Assembly: GCF_024746835.1 (NCBI RefSeq)
Contig: NZ_CP080531.1
Span: 1,550,001 to 1,614,000 of the forward strand
Length of the DNA stretch: 64,000 nt
Direction: 5' to 3'
Source of the DNA: Mesorhizobium sp. AR02
GTDB taxonomy: Bacteria > Pseudomonadota > Alphaproteobacteria > Rhizobiales > Rhizobiaceae
Below, in pieces: positions 48,401 to 56,947 of this stretch. The position numbers and the translations under genes were made by a program. The notes under the pieces are model-generated. The model had not been told where the DNA came from and searched no databases. It was given only the letters and a program-made list of their open reading frames with translations. How positions within the stretch are numbered: the stretch's first letter is position 1; each line of letters begins with the position of its first letter.

Positions 48401-49498
48401 ATTGGCGATGCTGCCTCCAACGCGATGGCTTCGGTCGCTCCGGCGCCAGCTGCGCCCATTGCTACGACCCCGGTGGATGCGACGGCTTCAGAGCCGGCCG
48501 CTGTCACCGGCGGTGCGCAAGCAACGGATGCGGATGCCCAGCCGGCCACGGCCGCGCCAACGGCGGCCAACGAGACCACCGCCAAGGACACAACCGGCGC
48601 CGTTGCGCCGACGGATGCGCCGGCAGCGGCAGCCGCGGCCAAGTTCGACATTCCGGCCGATGCCGGCCCGGCCGCGCTGCGCGATGCCGCCGCTGGTGGC
48701 GACGCCAAGGCGCTGTTCGAGATCGGCTCGCGCTACGCCGAGTCGCGCGGCGTCAAGGAAGACATGGCGGCAGCCGCCAAATGGTACGAAAAATCAGCGG
48801 AACTCGGCTTTGCGCCGGCCGAATACCGCATCGGCAATTTCTACGAGAAGGGCATCGGCGTCGCGCGCGACATCAAGAAGTCGAAGACCTGGTACCAGCT
48901 CGCCGCCGAGCAGGGCAACGCCAGCGCCATGCACAATCTGGCCGTGCTGTTCGCCATGGCAGCGGATGGCGTGACCGACAATGAATCGGCCGCGCACTGG
49001 TTCCAGGAAGCCGCCGACCTCGGCGTCAAGGACAGCCAGTTCAATCTCGGCATCCTCGCCGCCAAGGGCGTCGGCATGAAGCAGAACCTCGAGGAATCCT
49101 ACAAATGGTTCGCGCTCGTCGCCAAGACCGGCGACAAGGATGCGGCCGCCAAGCGCGACGAGATCGCCAACGCCTTGCGGCCCGAGCAGCTCGAGCGGGC
49201 GCGCGCCGCGACCGAATTGTGGAAGGCCAAGCCGCTCAACGCGGCGACCAATTCGGCCGACATTCCCGAATCCTGGCAGGAGGGCACGCCGCAGACGACC
49301 GCCGGCATCGACATGAAGAAGGCGGTCAAGAACATCCAGCTCATCCTCAACAAGAACGGCTATGATGCCGGCGGCGCCGATGGCGTCATGGGCGAGAAGA
49401 CCAAGAACGCGATCATCGCTTTCCAGACCGACAACAAGCTGCCGGCGACCGGCGCCGTCGATGAAAAACTGGTCCGGGCGCTGCTGGCGCGCAAATAA
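45413..49498 (+). CDS. podJ: PodJ-like polar localisation protein with Sel1 repeats and peptidoglycan-binding domain
   Basis: The 1361-residue protein has a short basic start, long coiled-coil stretches (about 110-660), an acidic Pro/Ala-rich part, one membrane helix near 875-897 (KPILMAAAAIMLALAGLQLGKAFL), a low-complexity Ala/Pro periplasmic linker (about 900-1080), Sel1-type repeats (ALRDAAAGGDAKALFEIGSRYAESRG, AEYRIGNFYEKGIGVARDIKKSKTWYQLAAEQGN and more, to about 1265) and a C-terminal peptidoglycan-binding domain (IQLILNKNGYDAGGADGVMGEKT). This is the PodJ layout: a cytoplasmic polarity scaffold tied to the wall. In rhizobia such proteins mark the old or maturing pole. A hairpin follows the stop. 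Confidence 0.85.
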   Translation: MNSKRSYLDTLNAGRQRRPQTTLEQLNRSLETLEQRLGQTREEVTARLAPRQYGDDPRYPATDPRSPTAEPRYPAAQPTGQQRWYEDPQPAPRPQNPAPAPAFDQNYQAIARDIDRVRGQEDSVAMVGKIAGELRGMREELRHQMTAGLQREFDALRKDIDRAFQANAKPGAAGKGSAELGVEFERLSGAIKSLSEKSDDRSVNLLRLELEQVKAALDTLAREESVQKVDRRWDDFDRRWTAFEDRVDADQRKRSDDPALAALTDRLEQISNAVNNLPESLSLRSLEEKVRTLAGAVEHFAGQQDNRGSDTLAMIDERLDEISRAIVASTVAAQANSVDHEAFDRIEKRIDSLARQIEEVAQDHPGNAVMDRLSTLSSRVDELAGRANLPEQAMERLAKQITLIADKIDQAPAMPDADYIFHGLEQRFDVLSGMMERRQGDAIEQGNMLFRDLERRLDEVADRLDQRIAPQVDSAGIMEAIDARFTALATRIETRAPDPAGEAAIRGLESRLEDISGRLDASAAQVAGIDPTLIRSLEAQVAGLSAHLSRPSTPLPEFEDISPRLNDIEKTLAGTRDSILGAAREAAENAVRSLAGSNANASAVSGLAQDLKTLETLTRRSDERNSRTFEAIHDTLLKIVDRLGSLETSEPSEAVSELLDTRQDEAVGKRRTRTAKMAVEAPSLDIDEPMPLTGDMADLDGRAAAIMRNEQGARSDLGTRSPAEAAAAAAIAALGSDTIAEKDQPAGRKSMFGGLARAFKGKKAADVPPLAGSAPSADIPSVDLDEPLDPKVANRPLEPGSGAPDLNAIMKRVRDERGQPAKPSESDAAKSDFIAAARRAAQAAAAEADALKRQSTVKGPVKALRIGDLLKARRKPILMAAAAIMLALAGLQLGKAFLSDPAQVASNDAAPIVAAQPVQTASVDTASRPKAEAQPAATDSAPARAVRQAESSVPASKDDMVAQTALAMPSDTDAMANTAPVAEPAAAPAASATSSGIGDAASNAMASVAPAPAAPIATTPVDATASEPAAVTGGAQATDADAQPATAAPTAANETTAKDTTGAVAPTDAPAAAAAAKFDIPADAGPAALRDAAAGGDAKALFEIGSRYAESRGVKEDMAAAAKWYEKSAELGFAPAEYRIGNFYEKGIGVARDIKKSKTWYQLAAEQGNASAMHNLAVLFAMAADGVTDNESAAHWFQEAADLGVKDSQFNLGILAAKGVGMKQNLEESYKWFALVAKTGDKDAAAKRDEIANALRPEQLERARAATELWKAKPLNAATNSADIPESWQEGTPQTTAGIDMKKAVKNIQLILNKNGYDAGGADGVMGEKTKNAIIAFQTDNKLPATGAVDEKLVRALLARK

Positions 49499-49504
49499 CA
49501 GAGA

Positions 49505-49524
49505 AGCGTCGTTTCCACGACGCT
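49505..49524 (+). terminator. Hairpin after podJ
   Basis: AGCGTCGT (49505-49512) and ACGACGCT (49517-49524) pair perfectly around TTCC, seven bases past the podJ stop, followed by a weak pyrimidine run. Confidence 0.6.
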
Positions 49525-49689
49525 CTTGCCACACATTTGCCTGTTAACTGATTGAGATATTTTTTGTTTCGGCGCGGCGACGGGGTTTGACCCCGCCGCC
49601 GCGTCGGCGCAAGGAAAAATTGGCTTTTCGGTGCGAGACTGCCGACAACGGCTGTATTCGCCGACAGGCAAACTGATCGAGACTGACGG

Positions 49690-50613
49690 GTGGGCATCTA
49701 TCTCCCGATTGCGGAAATTTCCGTCAACGTCTTCGTGCTGCTGGCCATGGGTGCGGCGGTGGGCTTCCTGTCGGGCATGTTCGGCGTCGGCGGCGGCTTC
49801 CTCATCACGCCGCTCTTGATCTTCTACAACATCCCCCCGGCGATCGCGGTTGCCACCGGCGCCAACCAGGTTATCGCCTCTTCCGTCTCCGGCGTGCTTT
49901 CGCACATGAAGCGAGGCACGCTCGACTTCAAGCTCGGCGGCGTGCTTCTGGCCGGCGGCATCGTCGGCTCCACCGCCGGCATCTATGTCTTCGCCTTCCT
50001 GCGCCGGCTCGGCCAGCTCGACCTGTTCATCTCGCTGCTTTATGTCGTGCTGCTCGGCACGGTCGGCGGGCTGATGCTGGTCGAAAGCATCAATGCACTG
50101 CGTGCCACACGCAGCGGTGCCGCCCCGGTGCTGAAGAAATCCGGCCAGCACAACTGGATCCACCGCCTGCCGCTGAAGATGCGCTTCAGGGCGTCAAAAC
50201 TGTTCGTCAGCGTCATCCCGGTGCTGGGCCTTGGCGCCGGCATCGGCTTCCTGTCGTCGATCATGGGCGTCGGCGGTGGCTTCATCATGGTGCCGGCGCT
50301 GATCTACCTGCTCAAGGTGCCGACCAATGTCGTTATCGGCACCTCGCTGTTCCAGATCATCTTCACGTCCGCCTACACCACGCTGGTCCACGCCACCACC
50401 AACCAGACAGTTGATGTCGTGCTGGCCTTCATTTTGATGGCGGGTGGCGTGGCCGGCGCGCAATATGGCGCCAAGGCTGGCCAGAGGCTGCGCGGCGAGC
50501 AGCTCAGGGCATTGCTGGCCCTGCTGGTGCTGGCGGTAGCGATCAGGCTCGCCATCGATCTTTTCGTCACCCCGCCCAATCTCTATTCGCTGTCTGCCTT
50601 GGGCCTCAACTGA
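49690..50613 (+). CDS. TauE/SafE-family anion exporter
   Basis: The 307-residue inner-membrane protein has about eight hydrophobic segments and two internal repeats with the family motif GMFGVGGGFLITPLLIF and IMGVGGGFIMVPALIYLL. TauE/SafE proteins export sulfite, sulfoacetate or related sulfur anions. The GTG start at 49690 is the first codon before the conserved N-terminus. The stop overlaps the next gene's start (TGATG), so the two are coupled. The SoeABC-like operon 3.4 kb downstream supports sulfite as a candidate substrate. Confidence 0.82.
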   Translation: MGIYLPIAEISVNVFVLLAMGAAVGFLSGMFGVGGGFLITPLLIFYNIPPAIAVATGANQVIASSVSGVLSHMKRGTLDFKLGGVLLAGGIVGSTAGIYVFAFLRRLGQLDLFISLLYVVLLGTVGGLMLVESINALRATRSGAAPVLKKSGQHNWIHRLPLKMRFRASKLFVSVIPVLGLGAGIGFLSSIMGVGGGFIMVPALIYLLKVPTNVVIGTSLFQIIFTSAYTTLVHATTNQTVDVVLAFILMAGGVAGAQYGAKAGQRLRGEQLRALLALLVLAVAIRLAIDLFVTPPNLYSLSALGLN

Positions 50614-51404
50614 TGATGGGCCCAAAAGCGTTCGTAGCCGCCATTGTCCTGTCACTGCTTGCGGCCGCCGCGCCGGCGAGGGCACAGACGCCGCTGACGG
50701 AAGGCATCCAGATCGGTCTCTCCACCGACAATGTCTCGATCACCGCCGGCTTTTCCGGCGCCGACCTGACCATCTTCGGCTCGCTGGAAAATCCCGACCC
50801 GCTGGTCGCCCGCCAGAACCGCTATGATGTCATCGTCGTGCTCGAAGGTCCGCCGCGACCGGTGGTGGTGCGCCGCAAGGACCGGGTGCTCGGCGTCTGG
50901 GTCAATCTCGATTCCGAAACCTTCGAGAACGTGCCGATGTCCTATTCGGTGGCGACGACGCGGCCACTGCAGGACATCACCGAACCGAACAGCTACAAGC
51001 AGCTGTCGCTCGGCGCCTCCAACCTCTACATGCAGCCGGCTGACGCTGGCGACAACCCGGCGACGATCGAGGAGTTCACGACCGCCTTGCGCGAACGCAA
51101 GGCCGCCACCGGCCTCTACAGCGAGAACGTCGGCGGCGTGCAGTTCCTGTCACAGAACCTTTTCCGCGCCACTGTCAGGCTGGCGCCGAATGTGCCAGTT
51201 GGAACCCATAAAGCCCGCGCGTTCCTGTTCAAGAGCGGCCTGTTCATCAAGGAGAGTTCGGCCCAACTCGAAATCCGCAAATCCGGTTTCGAACAGTCGA
51301 TCTTCCGGGTCGCCCACAACTACTCCTTCCTCTATGGCGTCTTCGCCATATCGCTGGCCATGCTGACGGGCTGGCTCGGCAGGCTGATCTTCCGCAAGGA
51401 CTGA
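50613..51404 (+). CDS. TIGR02186-type membrane-anchored protein
   Basis: The 263-residue product has a signal peptide (FVAAIVLSLLAAAAPARA), a beta-rich periplasmic part (GLSTDNVSITAGFSGADLTIFGSLENP, VVVLRRKD-like strands) and a C-terminal membrane helix (YGVFAISLAMLTGWLGRLIF). I take it as the TIGR02186 family, often found next to TauE/SafE genes; its job is unknown. It overlaps the exporter gene by one base, so a joint role at the membrane is likely. Confidence 0.75.
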   Translation: MMGPKAFVAAIVLSLLAAAAPARAQTPLTEGIQIGLSTDNVSITAGFSGADLTIFGSLENPDPLVARQNRYDVIVVLEGPPRPVVVRRKDRVLGVWVNLDSETFENVPMSYSVATTRPLQDITEPNSYKQLSLGASNLYMQPADAGDNPATIEEFTTALRERKAATGLYSENVGGVQFLSQNLFRATVRLAPNVPVGTHKARAFLFKSGLFIKESSAQLEIRKSGFEQSIFRVAHNYSFLYGVFAISLAMLTGWLGRLIFRKD

Positions 51405-51578
51405 GGCGCCCAAAAGGGGTTTCCCTTTCCCGCGTCATGCTATAGACCGCACCTCCCCGCCCAACGGGCAAGCACGCACAATTCAATTCGGCAGAGCGGT
51501 CCGGTCGCCCGGAACCACAGCGCACGCTTCTCCCGCGAGCGCCGATCCGCTACCTGCCGCCAATGACAGGAGGCTGCT

Positions 51579-52835
51579 TTGCGACCAGCATTCGCCGGTA
51601 TCGATTTCGGCACTTCGAACTCCACGGTCGGCGTGGTCCGCAACGGGCAACCCCACCTCGTCGCGCTTGAAGACGGCCAGGTCACGCTGCCCAGTGCGGT
51701 ATTTTTCAACTTCGAGGATGGCCGCATCTGTTTTGGCCGCCAGGCCATCGCCAACTACACCGATAGCGTCGAGGGCCGGCTGATGCGTTCGCTGAAGAGC
51801 GTGCTCGGCAGTTCGCTGGCGCATGAAAAGACGCGCATCAAGGCGCGCTCGATCGGCTTCATGGAGATCATCGGCCTGTTCCTCGGGCATCTCAGGAAAA
51901 AGCTAGAGGAAGACGGCGGCGATCTGGTCGAGACCGTGGTGCTCGGCCGCCCGGTGCAGTTCGTCGATGACGATGCGCAAGCCGACGCCAACGCGCAGAG
52001 CGACCTGGAAAAGGCCGCGCATGCCCAGGGCTTCAAGCACATCGCTTTCCAATTCGAGCCGATCGCGGCGGCGCTCGACTACGAGCAGAGGGTGACGCGC
52101 GAGGAGTTGGCGCTGATCATCGACATGGGCGGCGGCACTTCGGATTTTTCGGTCGTGCGTGTCTCGCCGGAGCGTGCCCGATCCCTGGACCGCAAGGACG
52201 ACATCCTGGCCAGCCAGGGTGTCCATATCGGCGGCACCGATTTCGATCGGCTGCTCAGCATCGCCCATGTCATGCCGCAGCTCGGCTATTTGACACCTAC
52301 CAAGGACGGCAAGCGCAATCTGCCGGCCAGCTATTTCATCGATCTCGCGACATGGCAGCGCATCAACCTGGTCTATACCGCCAAGGCGATGACGCATCTG
52401 CGCCAGATCCGCTACGAGGCCGCGCGCGCCGATCTGGTCGATCGGTTCATCCACATCGTCGAGCACCGTTATGGGCACGCGCTGGCGGCATTGGTCGAAA
52501 AGGCCAAGATCGAGCTGACCGACCTATCATCGGCCGAAGTCGCGGTGAGGCTAGCTGACGTGGAGTTCGCCGCCGGGATCACGCGCGACGGGCTGGACGC
52601 CACCATCGCCAGGGACATTGAACGGGTCACCGAAACTGTCGGGCAGACCATCCGCGACGCTGAGGTCAAGCCGTCCGACATCACCGCGGTGTTCCTGACC
52701 GGCGGCTCGACCGCTATTCCGCTGGCCAGACGGGAAATCCTGTCGCTGGTGCCGCAGGCATCCGTCATCGACGGCGACATGTTCGGCTCGGTCGGGCTTG
52801 GCCTGGCGCTGGATGCCCAGCGGAAGTTCGCCTAA
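51579..52835 (+). CDS. Hsp70-like ATPase without substrate domain (YegD type)
   Basis: The 418-residue protein has the Hsp70/actin ATPase fold: phosphate-1 GIDFGTSNSTVGV, phosphate-2 LALIIDMGGGTSDFSVV, adenosine motif AVFLTGGSTAIPLAR. It ends there, lacking the peptide-binding domain of DnaK, like E. coli YegD. Function is not established. The start is a TTG at 51579, chosen because AGGAGG lies five bases upstream and the conserved RPAFAGIDFGTSN follows at once; no ATG fits. Confidence 0.82.
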   Translation: MRPAFAGIDFGTSNSTVGVVRNGQPHLVALEDGQVTLPSAVFFNFEDGRICFGRQAIANYTDSVEGRLMRSLKSVLGSSLAHEKTRIKARSIGFMEIIGLFLGHLRKKLEEDGGDLVETVVLGRPVQFVDDDAQADANAQSDLEKAAHAQGFKHIAFQFEPIAAALDYEQRVTREELALIIDMGGGTSDFSVVRVSPERARSLDRKDDILASQGVHIGGTDFDRLLSIAHVMPQLGYLTPTKDGKRNLPASYFIDLATWQRINLVYTAKAMTHLRQIRYEAARADLVDRFIHIVEHRYGHALAALVEKAKIELTDLSSAEVAVRLADVEFAAGITRDGLDATIARDIERVTETVGQTIRDAEVKPSDITAVFLTGGSTAIPLARREILSLVPQASVIDGDMFGSVGLGLALDAQRKFA

Positions 52836-53738
52836 CTACGCTGAGCCGCTCCCTGCGGATTCGGTACCCAGATGCGCCTTGAGCGCCATCTGGGCCAGGC
52901 TTGCCTGGCGATCGCGGTGCGTGATCATGGCGAAGTCACGCTTCGGCAGTTCGATCGGCACGGACCGCAGACTGCCTTCGGCGACGGCGCGCCCGACGAC
53001 GAGTTCCGAAATGATGGTGGCGCCGGCGCCCGCCTCGACCGCCTGGCGGACCGCCTCGTTGCTCGGCAGCACCAGGAACACCTGCAGGTCGGCAAGCGAA
53101 ATCCCCTCACGCCGCGCCAGATCCTCCAACACCTCGCGCGTGCCCGATCCGCCCTCGCGGATGATCCAGCGCAGGCCTCTGATATCTGGCCGGCCCGGCG
53201 AAACTTCGGCGATCTCGGGATGGGAGCTGGCAACGACCAGCATCAACCGGTCGGTGTCGACCTTGGCGCGGCGCAATATGTCGGATTCGGTGCGCCCCTC
53301 GACCAGGCCGAGATCGGCGGTTCCATCCAGCACGCTGGCCTCGACCTGCCTTGTGTTGCCGATGCTGACGCTCAGCCGCACCGCGGGGTAGGCCTCGTGG
53401 AAGGACGCCAGCCGGCGCGGCAGCCAGTAGCTGGCGATGGTCAGGCTGGCGGCAATGGAGAGGCTGCCGGCGACCGTCTGGGAAACGTGTTCCAGCACAT
53501 TGCGGGCGGCGGCGGCTCGCTCCAGCACGGCCTTGGCCTCCGGCAGGAACCGGTGGCCGGTCTGGGCAAGCTCGATATTGCGGCCGACACGGTTGAACAG
53601 ATGGACGCCGTGCTGCTCTTCAAGCGCGCGGATGGCGGCCGACGCCGCCGACTGGGAAATGCCCAAAAGCTCCGCCGCCTTGGTCATGTGGCCGCGCTCG
53701 GCGACGGCAACGAAAATGCGCAACTGATCCAGGGTCAT
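52836..53738 (-). CDS. LysR-family transcriptional regulator
   Basis: The 300-residue protein has an N-terminal LysR HTH (MTLDQLRIFVAVAERGHMTKAAELLGISQSAASAAIRALE) and an effector domain most like the CysB/CbbR/YeiE branch (LSIAASLTIASYWLPRRLASFHEAYPAVRLSVSIGNT). It is divergent from the soeABC-like operon, the usual place for its activator. The ligand is unknown. The start at 53738 is the family start; six extra codons are possible. Confidence 0.85.
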   Translation of the reverse strand: MTLDQLRIFVAVAERGHMTKAAELLGISQSAASAAIRALEEQHGVHLFNRVGRNIELAQTGHRFLPEAKAVLERAAAARNVLEHVSQTVAGSLSIAASLTIASYWLPRRLASFHEAYPAVRLSVSIGNTRQVEASVLDGTADLGLVEGRTESDILRRAKVDTDRLMLVVASSHPEIAEVSPGRPDIRGLRWIIREGGSGTREVLEDLARREGISLADLQVFLVLPSNEAVRQAVEAGAGATIISELVVGRAVAEGSLRSVPIELPKRDFAMITHRDRQASLAQMALKAHLGTESAGSGSA

Positions 53739-53756
53739 GCGTGCATTAAGAACCAA

Positions 53757-53799
53757 TATCGATCGAATTTACAAGAACAACTGATTAGACGGATCGATA
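53757..53799. promoter_or_regulatory. Inverted repeat between lysR and soeA, candidate LysR site
   Basis: TATCGATC (53757-53764) and GATCGATA (53792-53799) are perfect eight-base arms with a 27-base spacer, starting 19 bases before the lysR start in an AT-rich patch. Such spaced half-sites fit a LysR tetramer. The rest of the 278-base gap shows no gene. Confidence 0.4.
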
Positions 53800-54016
53800 G
53801 CTTTATTCTACTTTTTCAGGCGAAGTTAGAAAAAATTGGCCATCAGGTCGCAACGAATAAAATGATCGGGCGGTTCAGATCCCTGCTTGCCCATTGGGCC
53901 CGTGGCTTAAGGCGGCGGCTGGCCGGCGATCGCTATCACCCTGAGGAGCATTACATGCGCGGCCCCGGGCCGAAGACCCGGGCCAAGTCCGCCGGCCGCG
54001 CGGGCACAACCAGTCC

Positions 54017-56947
54017 ATGATCCACGGACCGCGCCGGGGCGCAAATTCGGCACCATCGCAACGCCCGCTAGCCGACACGCGCGCGCCCGACGAAGGTGAC
54101 GGCGTCGACACCTCGCCTGATATTTCCGACAGCATCGCAAAGACGACTTGCTACATGTGCGCCTGCCGTTGCGGCATCGACGTGCACATCAAGGACGGCA
54201 AGATCCGCTACATCAACGGCAACAAGGACCATCCGGTCAATCGTGGCGTGATCTGCGGCAAGGGCAGTTCCGGCATCATGCAGCACTACAGCCCGGCCCG
54301 GCTGAAGAAGCCATTGCTGCGCACCGGCCCGCGCGGCTCCGGCGAGTTCCGCGAGATCGAGTGGGAAGAGGCGTTCGCGATCGCCACCGAACGGCTCACG
54401 GCCATCCGCCGGACCGATCCCAAGAAACTCGCCTTCTTCACCGGGCGCGACCAGTCGCAATCGCTTACCGGCTGGTGGGCGAGCCAGTTCGGCACGCCGA
54501 ATTTCGCCGCCCATGGCGGCTTCTGCTCGGTCAACATGGCTGCCGGCGGGCTCTACTCGATCGGCGGCTCGTTCTGGGAGTTCGGCGAGCCCGACTGGGA
54601 CAACACAAGATACTTCATGCTGTTCGGCGTCGCCGAGGACCACGATTCCAACCCGATCAAGATCGGGCTGGGCAAACTCAAGGCGCGCGGCGCCAAGGTG
54701 GTATCGATCAATCCATGCCGCACCGGTTACAACGCCATTGCCGACGACTGGATCGGCATCCGGCCGGGCACCGACGGCCTGTTCGTCTTCGCGCTCATCC
54801 ACGAACTGCTGAAAGCCGGCCGCGTCGATCTCGATTATTTGCTCCGCTACACCAACGCCCATGTCCTGGTCGTGCAGGAGCCCGGCGCGTCCGACGATGG
54901 GCTGTTCGTGCGCGACGCCGACGGCAATCCGCTGGCCTGGGATAGGGTGGCGAAGACGTCCATCAAGGCAACCGACCCGGACGCAAAGCCGGCGCTGACC
55001 GGCAGCTTTGAAGTCGGCGGGCGCCGCTGCACGCCGGTGTTCCAGCTGATCGCCGACCGCTACCTCGATGACAGCTACGCGCCGGATGCGGTCGCGGAGC
55101 GCTGCGGCATTGCCGCCGATACGATCCGTCGGATCGCCGCCGAACTCGCCCATGTCGCCTTCGAACAGACGATCGAGCTGCCTATCGCCTGGACCGACTG
55201 GGCCGGACGGCGACACGAGACGATCAAGGGCCGGCCGGTTTCGATGCACGCCATGCGCGGTATATCAGCCCATTCGAACGGTTTTCACACCTGCCGGGCC
55301 ATCCATCTGCTGCAAGTGCTTTTGGGTACGGTGGATGTTCCCGGCGGCTTCCGCTTCAAGCCACCCTATCCCAGATCGGCGCCGCCGGGCCCGAAACCCT
55401 CAGGCAAGACCGTCGAGCCAATGACGCCGCTGGACGGCATGCCGCTCGGCTTCGTCTGCGGGCCTGACGATCTGATGGTCGATGAAGCCGGAACGCCGAC
55501 CCGCATCGACAAAGCCTATTCCTGGGAGGCGCCGCTGGCCGCGCACGGCCTGATGCACACCGTCATCCGCAATGCCTGGGCCGGCGATCCTTACCCGATC
55601 GACACGCTGATGATGTACATGTCGAACATGGCCTGGAATTCCTCGATGAACACCGTCGAGACGATTCGTATGCTGACCGACCATGACGAGGAGGGCCGCT
55701 ACAAGATCCCCTTCATCATCTATTCCGACGCCTATTATTCCGAGACCGTGCCGTTCGCCGACCTCGTGCTGCCCGACACCACCTATCTCGAGCGCCACGA
55801 TTGCATCAGCCTGCTCGACCGGCCGATCAGCCATGCCGACGGGCCGGGCGATGCCATCCGCCATCCCGTGGTCGAGCCGGACCGTGACGTCCGGCCGTTC
55901 CAGTCGGTGCTGATCGAACTGGGCGCGCGGCTTGGCCTGCCCGGCTTCGTCAAGGACGATGGATCGGCCAAATATACCGACTATGCCGATTATATCGTCA
56001 ACCACGAGCGCACACCGGGCATCGGACCGCTCGCCGGCTGGCGCGGCAAGGATGGCACCGCGATCGGCAACGGTGAGGTCAATCCGGACCAGTTGCAGCG
56101 CTACATCGACAATGGCGGCTTCTGGCATCACGACTTTGCCGCCGACCAGCGCTACTACAAGATGGCCAACCGCTCCTATCTCGACTTCGCCGAGAGCATG
56201 GGCTTCATCCCCAAGGCGGAACCGATCGTCTTTCAGCTCTATTCCGAGCCATTGCAGCGCTTTCGGCTTGCCGCGCGCGGTCATGGCCGGGCGGTGCCGC
56301 CCGAGAGCGAACGCCAGCGCATCGAGACCTACATGGACCCGCTGCCGTTCTGGTACGTGCCCTTCGAGGAAGCCGCCGTCGACCTGCAAAAATACCCACT
56401 GCACGCGCTGACGCAGCGGCCGATGCACATGTATCATTCCTGGGGCTCGCAGAATGCGTGGCTGCGGCAGATCACCAGCCAGAACCGGCTGTTCGTGCAT
56501 CACCGCACCGGCGCCGGTCTCGGCCTCGTCGACGACGACTGGGTCTGGATCGAGAGCATCAACGGCAAGGTCAAGGGGCAGATCAAGCTGGTCGACGGGG
56601 TGAACGAAAGCACGGTCTGGACCTGGAACGCGATCGGCAAAAGGCGCGGCAGCTGGGGGCTGAAGGACGATGCCGCCGAGAGCAATCGCGGCTTCCTGCT
56701 CAACCACGTCATCGGCGACCAGACCTCGGCCGACGCGCAGGGCAAACGCTATTCGAACTCCGATCCGGTGACCGGCCAGGCGGCATGGTTCGACCTGCGC
56801 GTGCGTATCGTCAAATGCGCTGATGAGGAAGCCGGTTTCACCGAGCCGCAATTCGAGCGTTTCCACCAGCCGCCACATTTCGAGCCCGCGCCCGACATCC
56901 TTCGCTTCGGCGCCGAATTCCGCATCAACCGGGAAGCCGCCGAATGA
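54017..56947 (+). CDS. soeA: Molybdopterin oxidoreductase large subunit, probable sulfite dehydrogenase SoeA
   Basis: The 976-residue protein is a DMSO-reductase-family catalytic subunit. Cys45, Cys48, Cys52 and Cys80 (CYMCACRC, then VICGKG) bind a 4Fe-4S cluster. Cys170 in GGFCSVNMA is the likely Mo ligand. The conserved GGLYSIGGSFWEFGEPDWD and a C-terminal dinucleotide-binding domain follow. The N-terminus has no twin-arginine signal, so the enzyme should stay in the cytoplasm, as SoeA does. Length and subunit order match SoeABC, which oxidises sulfite to sulfate and feeds quinone. The assignment over other CISM enzymes rests on these points and on the nearby TauE-type gene. The start has no strong ribosome site. 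Confidence 0.75.
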   Translation: MIHGPRRGANSAPSQRPLADTRAPDEGDGVDTSPDISDSIAKTTCYMCACRCGIDVHIKDGKIRYINGNKDHPVNRGVICGKGSSGIMQHYSPARLKKPLLRTGPRGSGEFREIEWEEAFAIATERLTAIRRTDPKKLAFFTGRDQSQSLTGWWASQFGTPNFAAHGGFCSVNMAAGGLYSIGGSFWEFGEPDWDNTRYFMLFGVAEDHDSNPIKIGLGKLKARGAKVVSINPCRTGYNAIADDWIGIRPGTDGLFVFALIHELLKAGRVDLDYLLRYTNAHVLVVQEPGASDDGLFVRDADGNPLAWDRVAKTSIKATDPDAKPALTGSFEVGGRRCTPVFQLIADRYLDDSYAPDAVAERCGIAADTIRRIAAELAHVAFEQTIELPIAWTDWAGRRHETIKGRPVSMHAMRGISAHSNGFHTCRAIHLLQVLLGTVDVPGGFRFKPPYPRSAPPGPKPSGKTVEPMTPLDGMPLGFVCGPDDLMVDEAGTPTRIDKAYSWEAPLAAHGLMHTVIRNAWAGDPYPIDTLMMYMSNMAWNSSMNTVETIRMLTDHDEEGRYKIPFIIYSDAYYSETVPFADLVLPDTTYLERHDCISLLDRPISHADGPGDAIRHPVVEPDRDVRPFQSVLIELGARLGLPGFVKDDGSAKYTDYADYIVNHERTPGIGPLAGWRGKDGTAIGNGEVNPDQLQRYIDNGGFWHHDFAADQRYYKMANRSYLDFAESMGFIPKAEPIVFQLYSEPLQRFRLAARGHGRAVPPESERQRIETYMDPLPFWYVPFEEAAVDLQKYPLHALTQRPMHMYHSWGSQNAWLRQITSQNRLFVHHRTGAGLGLVDDDWVWIESINGKVKGQIKLVDGVNESTVWTWNAIGKRRGSWGLKDDAAESNRGFLLNHVIGDQTSADAQGKRYSNSDPVTGQAAWFDLRVRIVKCADEEAGFTEPQFERFHQPPHFEPAPDILRFGAEFRINREAAE

